DNA of 64,000 bases from Paenibacillus sp. IHBB 10380 (GCF_000949425.1 NZ_CP010976.1:5456001-5520000), one strand, 5' to 3'; positions 25,403 through 34,680 are shown, numbered from the stretch's first letter. The notes: a model not told the origin generated them from the sequence alone. Numbers and translations are program-made.

Positions 25403-26111
25403 GGCCGATAACCTCCTTTGTTACGTGAGTAGCTTCGCGGCCCATGTTTGCTTTGAGCGAAGCAAGGAGGCTGTCGTCACCGTCCAATAGACGTAGTGCG
25501 ATCCAACGTGCCGGATATTTAGAACCGATCGTTTGCTCTACCATTGGCGTGAGCTGGGCAATTCCCCGTTCAATTTCATCGGTGTAAGTGATTCGCAGTG
25601 GCTGGGCAGTGAAGGCGCCAGTAGCGACACGTTCCACCTGATCCAATAACGCTTCAATACCTATTTTATTGCGTGCCGATATCGCTACTACAGGAACGCC
25701 GAGCCGCTTAGATATCGCCTTTAGGTTGATGTCGATGCCAAGTCTACGAGCTTCATCAATCAGGTTAATACAGACAACCGCCCGTCCGGTGATTTCCAGT
25801 ACCTGAAGTGCGAGGTTCAGATTGCGTTCCAGCGAAGTAGCATCAAGCACGACAAGCGTCACATCCGGCTGCTCAAAAATTATATAATCTCTGGCGGCCT
25901 CTTCATCAGCGGAGTTAGAATACAGCGAGTACGTTCCGGGAAGATCGACCGCGCGATACGTGTGCTCTTTGTGGGTGAATTGTCCTTCGGCGGTAATGAC
26001 TGTCTTGCCCGCCCAGTTGCCCGTATGCTGACGCATTCCGGTTAGCAGGTTGAATAGTGTGCTTTTGCCCGTATTAGGATTGCCTGCAAAAGCGACGGTA
26101 TAATGGCTCAT
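25380..26111 (-). CDS. feoB: FeoB small GTPase subunit (split FeoB, N-terminal part)
   Basis: The 243-aa protein is the G domain normally fused to the FeoB channel. Motifs: G1 GNPNTGKST at residues 10-18, G3 DLPGTYS near 56, G4 NLID near 115, and a G5-like SAR. Residues 160-243 form the helical GDI-type domain. The ATG overlaps the feoA stop (ATGA) and the 3' end overlaps the membrane-subunit gene, so the three are coupled. It should power or gate Fe2+ transport by GTP hydrolysis. Full-length FeoB is about 650-770 aa; the two parts here add up to 712. Confidence 0.93.
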   Translation of the reverse strand: MSHYTVAFAGNPNTGKSTLFNLLTGMRQHTGNWAGKTVITAEGQFTHKEHTYRAVDLPGTYSLYSNSADEEAARDYIIFEQPDVTLVVLDATSLERNLNLALQVLEITGRAVVCINLIDEARRLGIDINLKAISKRLGVPVVAISARNKIGIEALLDQVERVATGAFTAQPLRITYTDEIERGIAQLTPMVEQTIGSKYPARWIALRLLDGDDSLLASLKANMGREATHVTKEVIGHGVTAYH

Positions 26112-26362
26112 GTCTCTACACCTCCGATCAATTCTCCGTAAATCAGTGAGCTTTCTTCCTTGCGAAGGGCGATAGTCGTGTTGCTTACCCGAAAGGCTGT
26201 GGGATCTCCAAGAGGACTGCGTCGCAGTACCTCTACGACATTCCCAACCACAAAACCAAGGTCAAGTAATCTTCTTCTTAACACGCCCTGTACTTCGATG
26301 CCGCTGATGCGCAGCACGCTGCCGTTTTTGGCTTCAGACAAAGGAATACCTGTTCCAGCCAT
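26108..26362 (-). CDS. feoA: FeoA, SH3-fold partner of FeoB
   Basis: I use the ATG that encodes MAGTGIPLSE, six codons inside the longest frame, because the upstream bases are GAAGGAGATCCT. The 84 residues fit FeoA: SVLRISGIEVQG, then RRRLLDLGFVVGNVVEVL and a closing ALRKEESSLIYGEL. FeoA is a small cytoplasmic SH3-like protein that binds FeoB. It is the first gene of the operon; a sigma-A-type promoter stands upstream. Confidence 0.92.
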   Translation of the reverse strand: MAGTGIPLSEAKNGSVLRISGIEVQGVLRRRLLDLGFVVGNVVEVLRRSPLGDPTAFRVSNTTIALRKEESSLIYGELIGGVET

Positions 26363-26441
26363 AGGATCTCCTTCTTTCATCTACTGATTCGTGCGATATA
26401 TGTTGTCCATCGGATATACTTTTGTAGTCTGCCACAATATT

Positions 26442-26470
26442 AGTATACGTAAATAAATTTGTCCTTGCAA
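26442..26470 (-). promoter_or_regulatory. Candidate feo promoter
   Basis: On the minus strand TTGCAA (-35) and TATACT (-10) are 17 bases apart, about 80 bases before feoA. No convincing Fur box could be read by eye. Confidence 0.6.
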
Positions 26471-26490
26471 CAAAAAAGTTGCGCTAAGGC

Positions 26491-26544
26491 AAAATGAAAA
26501 CACCCTCGCGGAGTAGACAGACATGCTGTCTACTCCGCGAGGGT
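26491..26544 (-). terminator. Strong terminator of the SRPBCC gene
   Basis: A perfect 19-base stem (left arm ACCCTCGCGGAGTAGACAG at 26502-26520) with a five-base loop, followed in the leftward direction by GTTTTCATTTT. It ends leftward transcription from 26595 onward. Confidence 0.85.
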
Positions 26545-26594
26545 TAGGGGTGGAAGTTCTATCAAAGCCTTTCTTTTATGCTCCATTCTCATTC

Positions 26595-27046
26595 TCAGTT
26601 TCCGAAGTCAAGAGTCTGGCCGGTCTCCACCATGGTCTTTATATTGCTAATAATCTGACACCATGCGCTATCGCTTGCAGCATAAGATGGGTCGTTAGGG
26701 TGCCAGTCATCATGAATGAGAGTCAGCTTGGTGCAGCCGCCAACCGGTTCCAGCAGCCATGAAATACGGATTCATAGATGTCCTCTCCATTGAGGTAAGA
26801 GGGTCCTACCTTGTGAGTGAAGCGTAATGCCTTCTCTGGAGCATACTCTAGCAGTGTACCATACACATGAACGGTTTCATCTCCTTCAGCACCCGGCCCG
26901 ACATATTCCAGAAGATCACCTTCCTTAAAGCTTGAACGGATTACACTCCCGTAATAGATTTGCTTTGTGTTCTCCGGAGAGATGAGGCTGTCCCATACCT
27001 GCCCCAGTGTCCCACCAATATAAAGATTATATTTCAGTTCCTTCAT
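26595..27046 (-). pseudogene. SRPBCC / AHSA1-like protein, frameshifted
   Basis: The ATG at 27046 (MKELKYNLYIGG) follows AGGAGGAG. The frame is a typical SRPBCC domain (TLGQVWDSLISPENTKQIYYG, YAPEKALRFTHK) until residue about 97. There it shifts: the original frame ends early in CWNRLAAAPS, while the +1 frame goes on with the expected WLLEPVGGCTKLTLIHDDWH to a stop at 26595. One base, probably a C after GAATCC, is missing near 26755-26765. Either a recent mutation or a sequence error. The family binds small hydrophobic ligands. Confidence 0.8.
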
Positions 27047-27103
27047 CCAATACTCCTCCTTATGTGATACTTTCATGTATACCTCAGACCTAGTTACACT
27101 ATA

Positions 27104-27138
27104 CAAAAGGATCACTGACAACTACGGTCAGTGATCCT
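27104..27138 (-). terminator. Terminator after WYL regulator
   Basis: AGGATCACTGAC pairs with GTCAGTGATCCT around a short loop, followed leftward by TTTTGTATAG. It separates the regulator from the SRPBCC gene, which therefore needs its own promoter. Confidence 0.85.
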
Positions 27139-27146
27139 GCGGAATA

Positions 27147-28106
27147 TTATAAAGTTTCATAGTGGAGGGATAGCTCTGAAGCAATAGCCGCCAATCGGTG
27201 ATTCAAAGCTAGAGGTTCTAATATGTGTAGTGCTTTTCCATAAGGTAGAAGAAAGTATGGTACATAGGTAAATAAAGAGGTCTCATCGAACAAAAAACGG
27301 GCTTGATCTTTCGTGCGATGCTCCAGCGTATGTCCGAACAACCAATGGCTGCACAGATCATTAAGTATTCTTTCGCTGGATTCTATGACTACCGTAATCA
27401 GATTCTCTATTTTACTGTGATCTGGAAGTAGACTCTGCAGCAGAAACTCGCGTGCAGAAAAATCGGTGGGGCGCACAAAGCTTGTCTGTGTTCGCAGCAG
27501 TCCGCTAATTCTGTCTACCCGAAAACTGCGAATTTCCTGCCGCAGATGGCAATAAGCCACGGTGTACCATTGTCCTCTCCACAGCACCAGTCCATAAGAA
27601 TTAATGGACCGTGAAGAAGTAGTTTCTCCATTTCCCTTACGATATTCCATTTGTAGTGTGTTTCCATTTGCAATAGACAATTCCAGCTCTCCCAGCAGAT
27701 GCTCCAGCGGCGCAGAAAGAGTGTAGAGCGTTTCAATGCCGCTCTCGTGACGCTCCATATGCTCTATTTGTTCGGTATTACTGTACCGTTTCAACTTGGC
27801 AATTGCCCGGTCAAGGGCATCAACATACGGGTATCCGGTTCCGCGGGTGAAGGCGGAGGCTTGAACGAGTGCCCGCTTCTCCTCGGAGTCGAAAAATAGA
27901 GGGGCATCGGTAAAATGCTTCGGCAGGCTGTAACCGCCGCCCGGTCCGGCATCGGCGAAAATGGGAACACCGCTAGCGCATAGAGCATCAATATATCGGT
28001 ATACCGAGCGGATACTGATTTCAAGTTCCTCCGCGAGTTCCATGGCGGTTCTTCTCCGTTGCTTTAGCATCCAGAGAATGGATAGCATGTGATCGGCTTT
28101 AGACAT
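27147..28106 (-). CDS. HTH-WYL transcriptional regulator (YafY type)
   Basis: The start is the ATG for MSKADHML, ten bases after GGGGAGG. Residues 1-60 form a winged helix-turn-helix (LKQRRRTAMELAEELEISIRSVYRYI), and a WYL domain lies at about 140-215 with YGLVLWRGQWYTVAYCHLR and SFRVDRI. The WCX-type C-terminal domain follows. Members usually sense a ligand through the WYL pocket and often regulate a nearby small-molecule-binding protein; the SRPBCC gene directly downstream fits, though a terminator lies between. Confidence 0.9.
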   Translation of the reverse strand: MSKADHMLSILWMLKQRRRTAMELAEELEISIRSVYRYIDALCASGVPIFADAGPGGGYSLPKHFTDAPLFFDSEEKRALVQASAFTRGTGYPYVDALDRAIAKLKRYSNTEQIEHMERHESGIETLYTLSAPLEHLLGELELSIANGNTLQMEYRKGNGETTSSRSINSYGLVLWRGQWYTVAYCHLRQEIRSFRVDRISGLLRTQTSFVRPTDFSAREFLLQSLLPDHSKIENLITVVIESSERILNDLCSHWLFGHTLEHRTKDQARFLFDETSLFTYVPYFLLPYGKALHILEPLALNHRLAAIASELSLHYETL

Positions 28107-28133
28107 CAGGATGTATCCTCCCCAAAGACTCAT

Positions 28134-28780
28134 AAATTACACCCAGTGTAGCACTGAATCTTCAATTCTGCCAAATCTAGGCTATACCAGTTCCGAGCTT
28201 CAGTCTCGCCGCAGCTTGGAATGATGATTCGTAAACAAAGGTGTCTTTTTCTCCGCTTTTTTTCGCTTAATACCCTAAATTTGAAACATTCGTTTACTAG
28301 ATTCATATTTTCTTAAACCTAAACTTCGAGGACGAGTTGTCCTCTCTTATCAGATGAAAAATGATATGAATGGATGATAATATACTTATATGCTAAAATC
28401 TGCTATTTCCTCAATATATCTCTATAATATATCCCGTTTTCTTCGTTTTTCATAATGTAAAATGTAAATAATTGTATGTACAAAATAAAAAAATAAATAT
28501 ATTTTTCAGAAAATAACAATAACAGCGCTTTCATAGGTTGCTATTTTTGGGTTTATTTACTATTATTTATTAATAATTACTGTCGAAGAATGTTAGTGAA
28601 TTAAACCCGTTTATTTACATTATTTTGTCGCTTGGACACGATAAAAAGATCTAGCTCACACGTGGTGGTCTGAACCCGTTGGCAAAATGGATTTATCGGA
28701 TTTAGTGTCGGATTAACTGTCTGGAGAGCAGTTTAATTCATAGAATTACTAGCTTTAAATAGATAAAAAGGAGTGAGGAT
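28134..28780. other. AT-rich intergenic region before exopolysaccharide operon
   Basis: No gene is supported in these 647 bases. A candidate cre-like site, TAACAGCGCTTTCA at 28520-28533, matches the CcpA consensus with two mismatches. Long A/T tracts at 28440-28510 could act as an UP-type or curved element. I looked for c-di-GMP riboswitch signatures near 28620-28740 and found none convincing. Confidence 0.4.
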
Positions 28781-30106
28781 ATGCAGTTCTTTTTTTATAT
28801 GTCAACCATCATTTTTATTGGATTTCAAATTCTTTACACAGTTATTCCCTTGTTTTCCAGTAAAGTCAAGAAATTAAATACCGATTGCGCTGAAAAATCT
28901 ATCTCCGTTTTAGTTCCTGCCTATAACGAGGAGCTCACCATTAAGAATTGTATAGATGCAATGGAAGGCTTAAATTACAGTAACTACGAAGTCATCATTA
29001 TTAATGATGGTTCGAAGGATCAAACCTTTCAAAAGTTAAATGAGCTTTTGGACTTATCGCTAAGTGAAAGAGAGGCAGATTGTAAGCTTACATACGCAGC
29101 TATTAAAGGAATCTATCATTCGGAAAAATATAAAAACATATTTGTAATTGATAAATTTAATGGTGGAAAGGCAGATTCTCTTAATGCGGGTATTGATTGC
29201 GCAAATTCTGATATTGTTATCACGCTAGACGCAGATAGCATGTTAGAAATCAACTCGCTTAAATATGTGAATCAATATTTCCATGATGACAAGATCATCG
29301 CTTTAGGCGGTACTGTAAAGATCGTACAGGGCGCTGAGAAAAAGAACGGAGTTATCATAGATAAATTTACTGGCAAAGGTATTATAAAAAGCCAAGTGAT
29401 CAGTTACATCCATGGTTTCTATGTGAGAAAACTAACACAATCCGCATTTAATTCCATTGTCGTTATTTCAGGAGCATTCGGCGCTTTTTATAAGAGTTTA
29501 TTGGTAGACGTAAACGGGTTTAGAAGCACTGTAGGTGAAGATATTGATATCACCTTAAAAATTCACGAGTACATTAAAGCGAATAACTTGGATAAGAAGC
29601 TTGTCTACGCACCAGAAGCTGTATGCTACACGGAATGCCCAGAAAACATAACTAACTTCTATAAGCAAAGAATACGTTGGCAAAAAGCTTATGTAGATTG
29701 CATATTAATCTATTGGTCTAAATTATCGCGAAAGTTTAGCTTTGGCGTCAGTATCTTTTTTGCTATCGATGGATTTGTTCTAGGCACATTAACTGCATTT
29801 ACAACCATTTTTTATATCATACAAAGTCTCTTTCTAGGTACAAATTTTTTTCAAATTATCATTCTTATGTCGTCTGTTCTTTTAATTAATGCGCTGCAAA
29901 TTGGGGTTTCTCTATGCTTATGCAAAAAATATGGCAGCAATTATTCACTTAAAGATTATTTCCGGATGTTTGTGTTTAGCCAGGTTGAATTATTAACCTA
30001 TCGAAATCTGTTACTTTATATGAATATCGTAGGCACGTTTAAATACTTTGATAATGACGAGGGTTGGGGGTTCGTTGAGAGAAAAGGTGTTTCAAGCATA
30101 AGTTAA
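28781..30106 (+). CDS. Processive GT2 synthase, poly-GlcNAc synthase (PgaC/IcaA) type
   Basis: The ATG follows AAAAGGAGTGAGG. The 441-aa protein starts with a membrane segment (res 1-24), then a GT-A fold: SVLVPAYNEE, IINDGSKDQT, the DADS motif, the GEDID motif and QRIRW, the signature of processive beta-glycosyltransferases. Three to four membrane segments close the protein. It should polymerise a sugar nucleotide, likely UDP-GlcNAc, and thread the chain through the membrane. It heads an operon with an acyltransferase and a GH18 enzyme. The substrate is inferred from family resemblance and neighbours. Confidence 0.85.
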   Translation: MQFFFYMSTIIFIGFQILYTVIPLFSSKVKKLNTDCAEKSISVLVPAYNEELTIKNCIDAMEGLNYSNYEVIIINDGSKDQTFQKLNELLDLSLSEREADCKLTYAAIKGIYHSEKYKNIFVIDKFNGGKADSLNAGIDCANSDIVITLDADSMLEINSLKYVNQYFHDDKIIALGGTVKIVQGAEKKNGVIIDKFTGKGIIKSQVISYIHGFYVRKLTQSAFNSIVVISGAFGAFYKSLLVDVNGFRSTVGEDIDITLKIHEYIKANNLDKKLVYAPEAVCYTECPENITNFYKQRIRWQKAYVDCILIYWSKLSRKFSFGVSIFFAIDGFVLGTLTAFTTIFYIIQSLFLGTNFFQIIILMSSVLLINALQIGVSLCLCKKYGSNYSLKDYFRMFVFSQVELLTYRNLLLYMNIVGTFKYFDNDEGWGFVERKGVSSIS

Positions 30107-30150
30107 TCCCTACAATAACTATGAGAAAACTACTGCTATAGGAGGCACAA

Positions 30151-31251
30151 ATGAGTCATATACTAAAGGATAAACGAGTTATATTTATAGATATTTTAAG
30201 AATACTGTCCATCATAGCTGTCATTATTTTGCACTACACGGCAGACTTACTTATAAGGACAAATGATTTCAACACATCATCATGGTGGATTAGTAACATT
30301 TTCAATTCGATATCCAGATTTGCCGTTCCGGTATTTTTTATGATTAGTGGCTCGATGATCTTGAGAGTTGAAGTGAAGTCATATCGACGATTTTATATAA
30401 AAAAAGTACTTCCTTTAATCATTTCTTTAGTGAGCTGGTCACTTATTTATGCCATTTACACCCAATATTTCATTCTAAAAAGTAGCATGGGTGTCTATGA
30501 TTTCTTCGTTCAGTTTGCGTATGGTTTAATGTACGATAGAAATTATGTGCATTTATGGTTTTTATATGCAATTATTGCGATTTACATAACTGTTCCATTA
30601 ATTAGTAGGTTGGTAAAAGCGTGCAGTGAAAAAGATTTAAGATATTTTCTACTGTGCTGGTTCTTGATAAGTGTGGTTTATAGATTTATCTCAGATATCG
30701 TGTTCAGGACGACCTCCGAGTATATCAATATCCCTATAACCAATATCCCTTTATTCACAGGTTATCTAGGATATTTTATTTTAGGGTATTATCTCTATAA
30801 CTATACGATATCGCTGAGAGCCAAAAATCTTTTCTATAACTTGGGCGTAATCTCCTTTTTTGTAGCGCCAATAGCTACGTATTTTGCATCTTTTTACAGT
30901 GGTATTCTAGATGAGATGTTCTACAACCCTTATTCACTCACAACATTTTTTATGGCTACTGGAATATTTGTTTATTTCAAAGAAAAAGAAACGGTTATTA
31001 GTGAGAAGATCAATTACAAAATCAAAAAAATAATTAGCTCCGTTTCCAAAGCAAGCTTTAGTATCTACTTAATTCATTTGTTAGTTGAAATCATGGTATC
31101 TAGAAAAGCAGAAATAGATGCTACTTTACTCCAAACCACATTTAGTCTTATTTTTAATGTGGCTGTTATTTTCTCAATTAGCTATATCACGGTTAAGGTC
31201 TTAAATCTAAATAAATATATCACACAAATATTATTTGGAGGTAAAAGTTAA
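30151..31251 (+). CDS. Membrane acyltransferase 3 (OafA/IcaC type)
   Basis: The ATG follows TAGGAGGC, 44 bases after the synthase. About ten membrane helices are visible over 366 residues. The start RVIFIDILRILSIIAVIILHYTAD is typical for family 3 acyltransferases, with a histidine in the first helix, and a later FFMISGSMIL follows the rule. It probably O-acylates the polymer made by the synthase, like IcaC in the PIA locus. No separate de-N-acetylase (IcaB/PgaB) is present. Confidence 0.85.
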   Translation: MSHILKDKRVIFIDILRILSIIAVIILHYTADLLIRTNDFNTSSWWISNIFNSISRFAVPVFFMISGSMILRVEVKSYRRFYIKKVLPLIISLVSWSLIYAIYTQYFILKSSMGVYDFFVQFAYGLMYDRNYVHLWFLYAIIAIYITVPLISRLVKACSEKDLRYFLLCWFLISVVYRFISDIVFRTTSEYINIPITNIPLFTGYLGYFILGYYLYNYTISLRAKNLFYNLGVISFFVAPIATYFASFYSGILDEMFYNPYSLTTFFMATGIFVYFKEKETVISEKINYKIKKIISSVSKASFSIYLIHLLVEIMVSRKAEIDATLLQTTFSLIFNVAVIFSISYITVKVLNLNKYITQILFGGKS

Positions 31252-31252
31252 C

Positions 31253-32395
31253 ATGATAAAAATAAGCCTTTATACGAAAGCCTTCTTAGCTATATTGGTT
31301 ATAGGTATGGGCATTTACTTTTACGATGTCAATTATTCAGACCCCAAAAAAATAACCTCTGTGTACATACCGATATGGAAAGACTTTAAAGATATTAATC
31401 TAAAAGATAAAAACATCGATATCGCTATTATCGCCTTTGCCAAAATTGATAAAACGAATGTATATTTTGATCTAGACCCTGCTAAAAATGAGGAAATCAA
31501 AGAAAATATAAAGAAACTACAAATGAATAATAAAAAAACAAGCTTCATACTTGGCGTTGGTGGCTATAAAGCGGATGGATTTTCTGATGCTTCGCTGGAT
31601 GGAAATCGGTACCACTTTACTGAGAGTATGATTGCAATGGTTAAAGAGTTAGATTTAGATGGGATCGATATAGACTGGGAATATCCAGCTTTTGATTCAT
31701 GGAATACGACTAAAGCAAGACCTGAAGATACCAAGAACTTTACCAATCTGATGAAGGAACTTAAAGAAAAATTGGATAGACTCCCGCGTAAAAATAAGAA
31801 TTACTATTTAACCTTTGCTGCTGGGAACGAAGATTGGTTCTTCAAAAACGTTGAGATTAATAAAGTAGAAAAATATGTGGATTTCATTAATGTCATGAGT
31901 TATGACTTAACGGGTGCTTGGTCAGATACGACAGGGTATAATTCGAATTTATTTAAAGATAAGAATGGGAAGAGTATAACTAGCGTAGATCGTATTATTA
32001 ATTTATATTTAAAACGTAATGTTGATCCTAAAAAGCTTCTCTTAGGAATTCCAGCTTATTCTTACGCATGGGAGAATGTGAAAAGTGCTACGAATAAGGA
32101 TGCCGCATTTTCCATGGGTAAACCTATTGATATAAACAAAGTAGATTTGAGCTACAAGACTATAAAAGAAAAATATTTAAATAAAGATGGGTTTAAGCGA
32201 TACTACGACGATACAGCGAAGACAGCCTATTTATATGATGGTGATACTTTTATAACCTATGAAGATCCAGAGGCTTTGAAGGCAAAAGTTAAATATATCA
32301 AAGATAAAAATCTAGCTGGTGCCATGGTGTGGGAATACTCTCAAGACTCCGATGATGGCATTGTAAAGTACTTAGCTGATAACCTGAACAAGTAG
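31253..32395 (+). CDS. Membrane-anchored GH18 glycoside hydrolase
   Basis: ATG 31253 follows GGAGG and lies one base after the preceding stop. Residues 8-27 form an uncleaved-looking anchor. The GH18 barrel follows, with the catalytic motif DGIDIDWE at residues 136-143, E143 being the acid, plus VMSYDLTGAW and a late GAMVWEYSQD. GH18 enzymes cut beta-1,4 GlcNAc polymers by substrate-assisted catalysis. In this operon it may trim or release the exopolysaccharide, a task done by other families in pga and ica loci. A terminator follows. Confidence 0.9.
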   Translation: MIKISLYTKAFLAILVIGMGIYFYDVNYSDPKKITSVYIPIWKDFKDINLKDKNIDIAIIAFAKIDKTNVYFDLDPAKNEEIKENIKKLQMNNKKTSFILGVGGYKADGFSDASLDGNRYHFTESMIAMVKELDLDGIDIDWEYPAFDSWNTTKARPEDTKNFTNLMKELKEKLDRLPRKNKNYYLTFAAGNEDWFFKNVEINKVEKYVDFINVMSYDLTGAWSDTTGYNSNLFKDKNGKSITSVDRIINLYLKRNVDPKKLLLGIPAYSYAWENVKSATNKDAAFSMGKPIDINKVDLSYKTIKEKYLNKDGFKRYYDDTAKTAYLYDGDTFITYEDPEALKAKVKYIKDKNLAGAMVWEYSQDSDDGIVKYLADNLNK

Positions 32396-32417
32396 TATCT
32401 GCTCTTCCCTGCGCTAA

Positions 32418-32454
32418 AAAAGGTAGAACTTCGAAGATTGAAGTTCTGCCTTTT
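32418..32454 (+). terminator. Terminator of the exopolysaccharide operon
   Basis: AAAGGTAGAACTTC pairs with GAAGTTCTGCCTTT (one G-T pair), followed by TTTT. Confidence 0.85.
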
Positions 32455-32634
32455 CGTGTACTCACAAAAGATGATTTGTTCGTTGAACGAGCTTATGAAA
32501 TCCGCACGAAAGGCTTATACTAGTAATGTGCGGGAAGATGCCGCCAGTACTTATTCTTCATAAAGACAAAATGATTCTCGATGCCGCTAAAAAGTGTTCT
32601 TGAAATCACTATCAAAGGAAGCTATAATAATCAT

Positions 32635-32650
32635 ATCGAAACGTTTCGAT
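32635..32650. promoter_or_regulatory. LacI-type operator before the regulator
   Basis: ATCGAAACGTTTCGAT is a perfect 16-base palindrome with the central CG typical of LacI-family operators. The inner 14 bases recur exactly before the GH3 gene. Confidence 0.8.
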
Positions 32651-32776
32651 CAAAAACGTTCCGTCATAATATTTACAATCTTCGAAAGAAATACATTATT
32701 GAAGGCTACACTTATCTTAGGTATGAAATACATACACAGTAAAGAATTATATATATGAATAGGGAGCGAGAAATGT

Positions 32777-33766
32777 ATGGCAACGATTAAGGATGTGGCG
32801 AAGCTAGCAGGGGTCGCTTTGTCTACCGCTTCGTATGCGCTAAGTGGAGATAGTAGGGTGAGCGTGAAGACAAGGGCAAAGGTTGTTGAAGCTGCTAGGC
32901 AGTTGAATTACCGCAAAAATGGGATCGCTATGGACTTAAAACGGAGCAATACGAACACAATCGCCCTTATACTGACGGACATGTCAGGTCCATATTATTC
33001 TGAATTGATTCATAGTGTACAAGAGGTTACGCTCACGAATGGCTACGATTTAATAGCATGTAGCTCTTTGGGGGGAAAAGATTCAACCGCAGTTAAGTTT
33101 CTGCGTGAACATAGAGTAGATGGCGCCATCGTACTTGCCTACAATATTCTGGATGAAGTATTAATTGAAGCGTCTGCGCAGGGCTTTCCTATTATCGTGA
33201 TGGATCGTGAAATATCAAGTGATGATCTGGTTAACGTGCTGGTGGACGGTGAACAGGGTGGCTATGTGGCTACGCGTCATCTGATTGATCATGGACATCG
33301 TACGATTGCTTACATCAGTGGACCTGCTAATTCCTATGATAATCAGCTTCGGTATAAAGGATACTTACGAGCGATGGCAGAAGCAAATTTGGAGGAACAG
33401 TCCAAATGGCGACTTAATGGTAATTTCGTACGAGAAGGTGGATATAGCGCCACCAAAATGCTGATCATGCAAGGGGAGCTTCCTTCTGCTGTCTTTTATG
33501 GTAACGATGAAATGGCCGTAGGTGGGATGAAGGCATTCGAAGATAGTGGAATCTCTATTCCGGAAGATGTTTCAGTTATTGGATTTGATGACATTCAATT
33601 AGCGGAGTATGTTAATCCTCCACTGACAACGATTCGTCAGCCTAAGAGAGAGGCGGGGTCACTCGCCGCACATCTTCTGTTCCAGAAACTTAGTGGGGCA
33701 GACGTGAAGCGAAATTATAAATTAATGATAGAAATGGTAGAAAGAAATTCTGTGAAAAGAGTCTAA
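32777..33766 (+). CDS. LacI-family transcriptional regulator
   Basis: The ATG follows AGGGAGCGAG. The 329-aa protein has the N-terminal DNA-binding domain (ATIKDVAKLAGVALSTASYALSG, hinge RKNGIAMDLKR) and a periplasmic-binding-type sugar domain (LILTDMSGPYYSELI; VFYGNDEMAVGG; VSVIGFDDIQLAEYVNPPLTTIRQP). It probably represses itself and the downstream GH3-GH94 genes through the shared TCGAAACGTTTCGA palindromes. The effector is probably a beta-glucan oligosaccharide. Confidence 0.93.
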   Translation: MATIKDVAKLAGVALSTASYALSGDSRVSVKTRAKVVEAARQLNYRKNGIAMDLKRSNTNTIALILTDMSGPYYSELIHSVQEVTLTNGYDLIACSSLGGKDSTAVKFLREHRVDGAIVLAYNILDEVLIEASAQGFPIIVMDREISSDDLVNVLVDGEQGGYVATRHLIDHGHRTIAYISGPANSYDNQLRYKGYLRAMAEANLEEQSKWRLNGNFVREGGYSATKMLIMQGELPSAVFYGNDEMAVGGMKAFEDSGISIPEDVSVIGFDDIQLAEYVNPPLTTIRQPKREAGSLAAHLLFQKLSGADVKRNYKLMIEMVERNSVKRV

Positions 33767-33883
33767 CGATATAGAATGAACTAAAGACGAACCCTCATAT
33801 TCATGATCTTTACTAGAAACTATAGAGTTTGGAGAGTGTAAACTTTAGTTCAATCTATATAGTAGTGTAGGAGGTGAGTTGAG

Positions 33884-34648
33884 TTGGCTTGGATTCAATG
33901 TCAGTTCTACTCAGAAATATTAAGCTTATCTACAGGTATTAACGTTTTTATTCCTCAACATTCTGCGATTCAGGTCAGTGGTTCTGGTAAACTTCCGGTC
34001 CTGTATCTATTGCATGGGTTGAGTGCTGATCATACAGATTGGATAAGGCATTCTTTCATAGAACGTTATGCTGAGAATAAAGGAATCGCTGTGGTCATGC
34101 CAAGTGTTGGTCGTAGTTATTATACAGATATGAAGTATGGATCACCCTACTTTACATTTCTAAGCGAAGAATTACCTACTATTGTCCGTGCCTTATTTCC
34201 TATTTCTGACCGTAGGGAAGATACTTTTGTAGCAGGCATGTCGATGGGAGGGTATGGAGCATTCAAGTTAGGGCTTTCTTTCCCAGAACGTTATGCGGCT
34301 GCCGTAAGTCTGTCGGGAGGGTTGGATATTGTTAGTCGCATGAGTGGTCCTAACAATCTCCAGCCCCATGAATTGATCGCAACTTTTGGTGATGTGGCTG
34401 AATTGAAGGGAAGCTCCAATGACTTGTTCTATTTATTGGATAAATTGAAGGAGTATGACGGAGATAAGCCTATGTTGTATCAATGCTGCGGAACAGAAGA
34501 TTTTCTGTACACAGATAATCAAACCTTCAGAAAACATGCGATAGATCTAGGGATAAAAGTGACGTATGAAGAAGGATCTGGGGAGCATGATTGGGATTAT
34601 TGGGACCCCAAGATGCAACGTGTAATGGATTGGTTGCCAATATCATGA
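33884..34648 (+). CDS. Alpha/beta-hydrolase esterase (EstA / esterase D type)
   Basis: TTG 33884 follows AGGAGGTGAG. The 254-aa protein fits the family of tributyrin esterases and S-formylglutathione hydrolase-like enzymes: VLYLLHGLSADHTDW, nucleophile motif GMSMGGYG with S120, an Asp near 201 in CGTEDFLY, and His in GEHDWDYW near 233. No signal peptide, so it is cytoplasmic. It probably removes acyl groups from oligosaccharides imported for the adjacent GH3 and GH94 enzymes. Confidence 0.88.
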   Translation: MAWIQCQFYSEILSLSTGINVFIPQHSAIQVSGSGKLPVLYLLHGLSADHTDWIRHSFIERYAENKGIAVVMPSVGRSYYTDMKYGSPYFTFLSEELPTIVRALFPISDRREDTFVAGMSMGGYGAFKLGLSFPERYAAAVSLSGGLDIVSRMSGPNNLQPHELIATFGDVAELKGSSNDLFYLLDKLKEYDGDKPMLYQCCGTEDFLYTDNQTFRKHAIDLGIKVTYEEGSGEHDWDYWDPKMQRVMDWLPIS

Positions 34649-34666
34649 ATTTATTGTGTTTGTAAA

Positions 34667-34680
34667 TCGAAACGTTTCGA
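34667..34680. promoter_or_regulatory. LacI-type operator before GH3 gene
   Basis: TCGAAACGTTTCGA, identical to the core of the palindrome at 32635-32650, 75 bases before the GH3 start. The pair implies that the LacI protein controls both transcripts. Confidence 0.8.

Noticed and set aside
28600..28760. Riboswitch (c-di-GMP type) before the exopolysaccharide synthase
   Set aside because: The conserved core of GEMM-I or GEMM-II could not be found; only weak pairings are visible.
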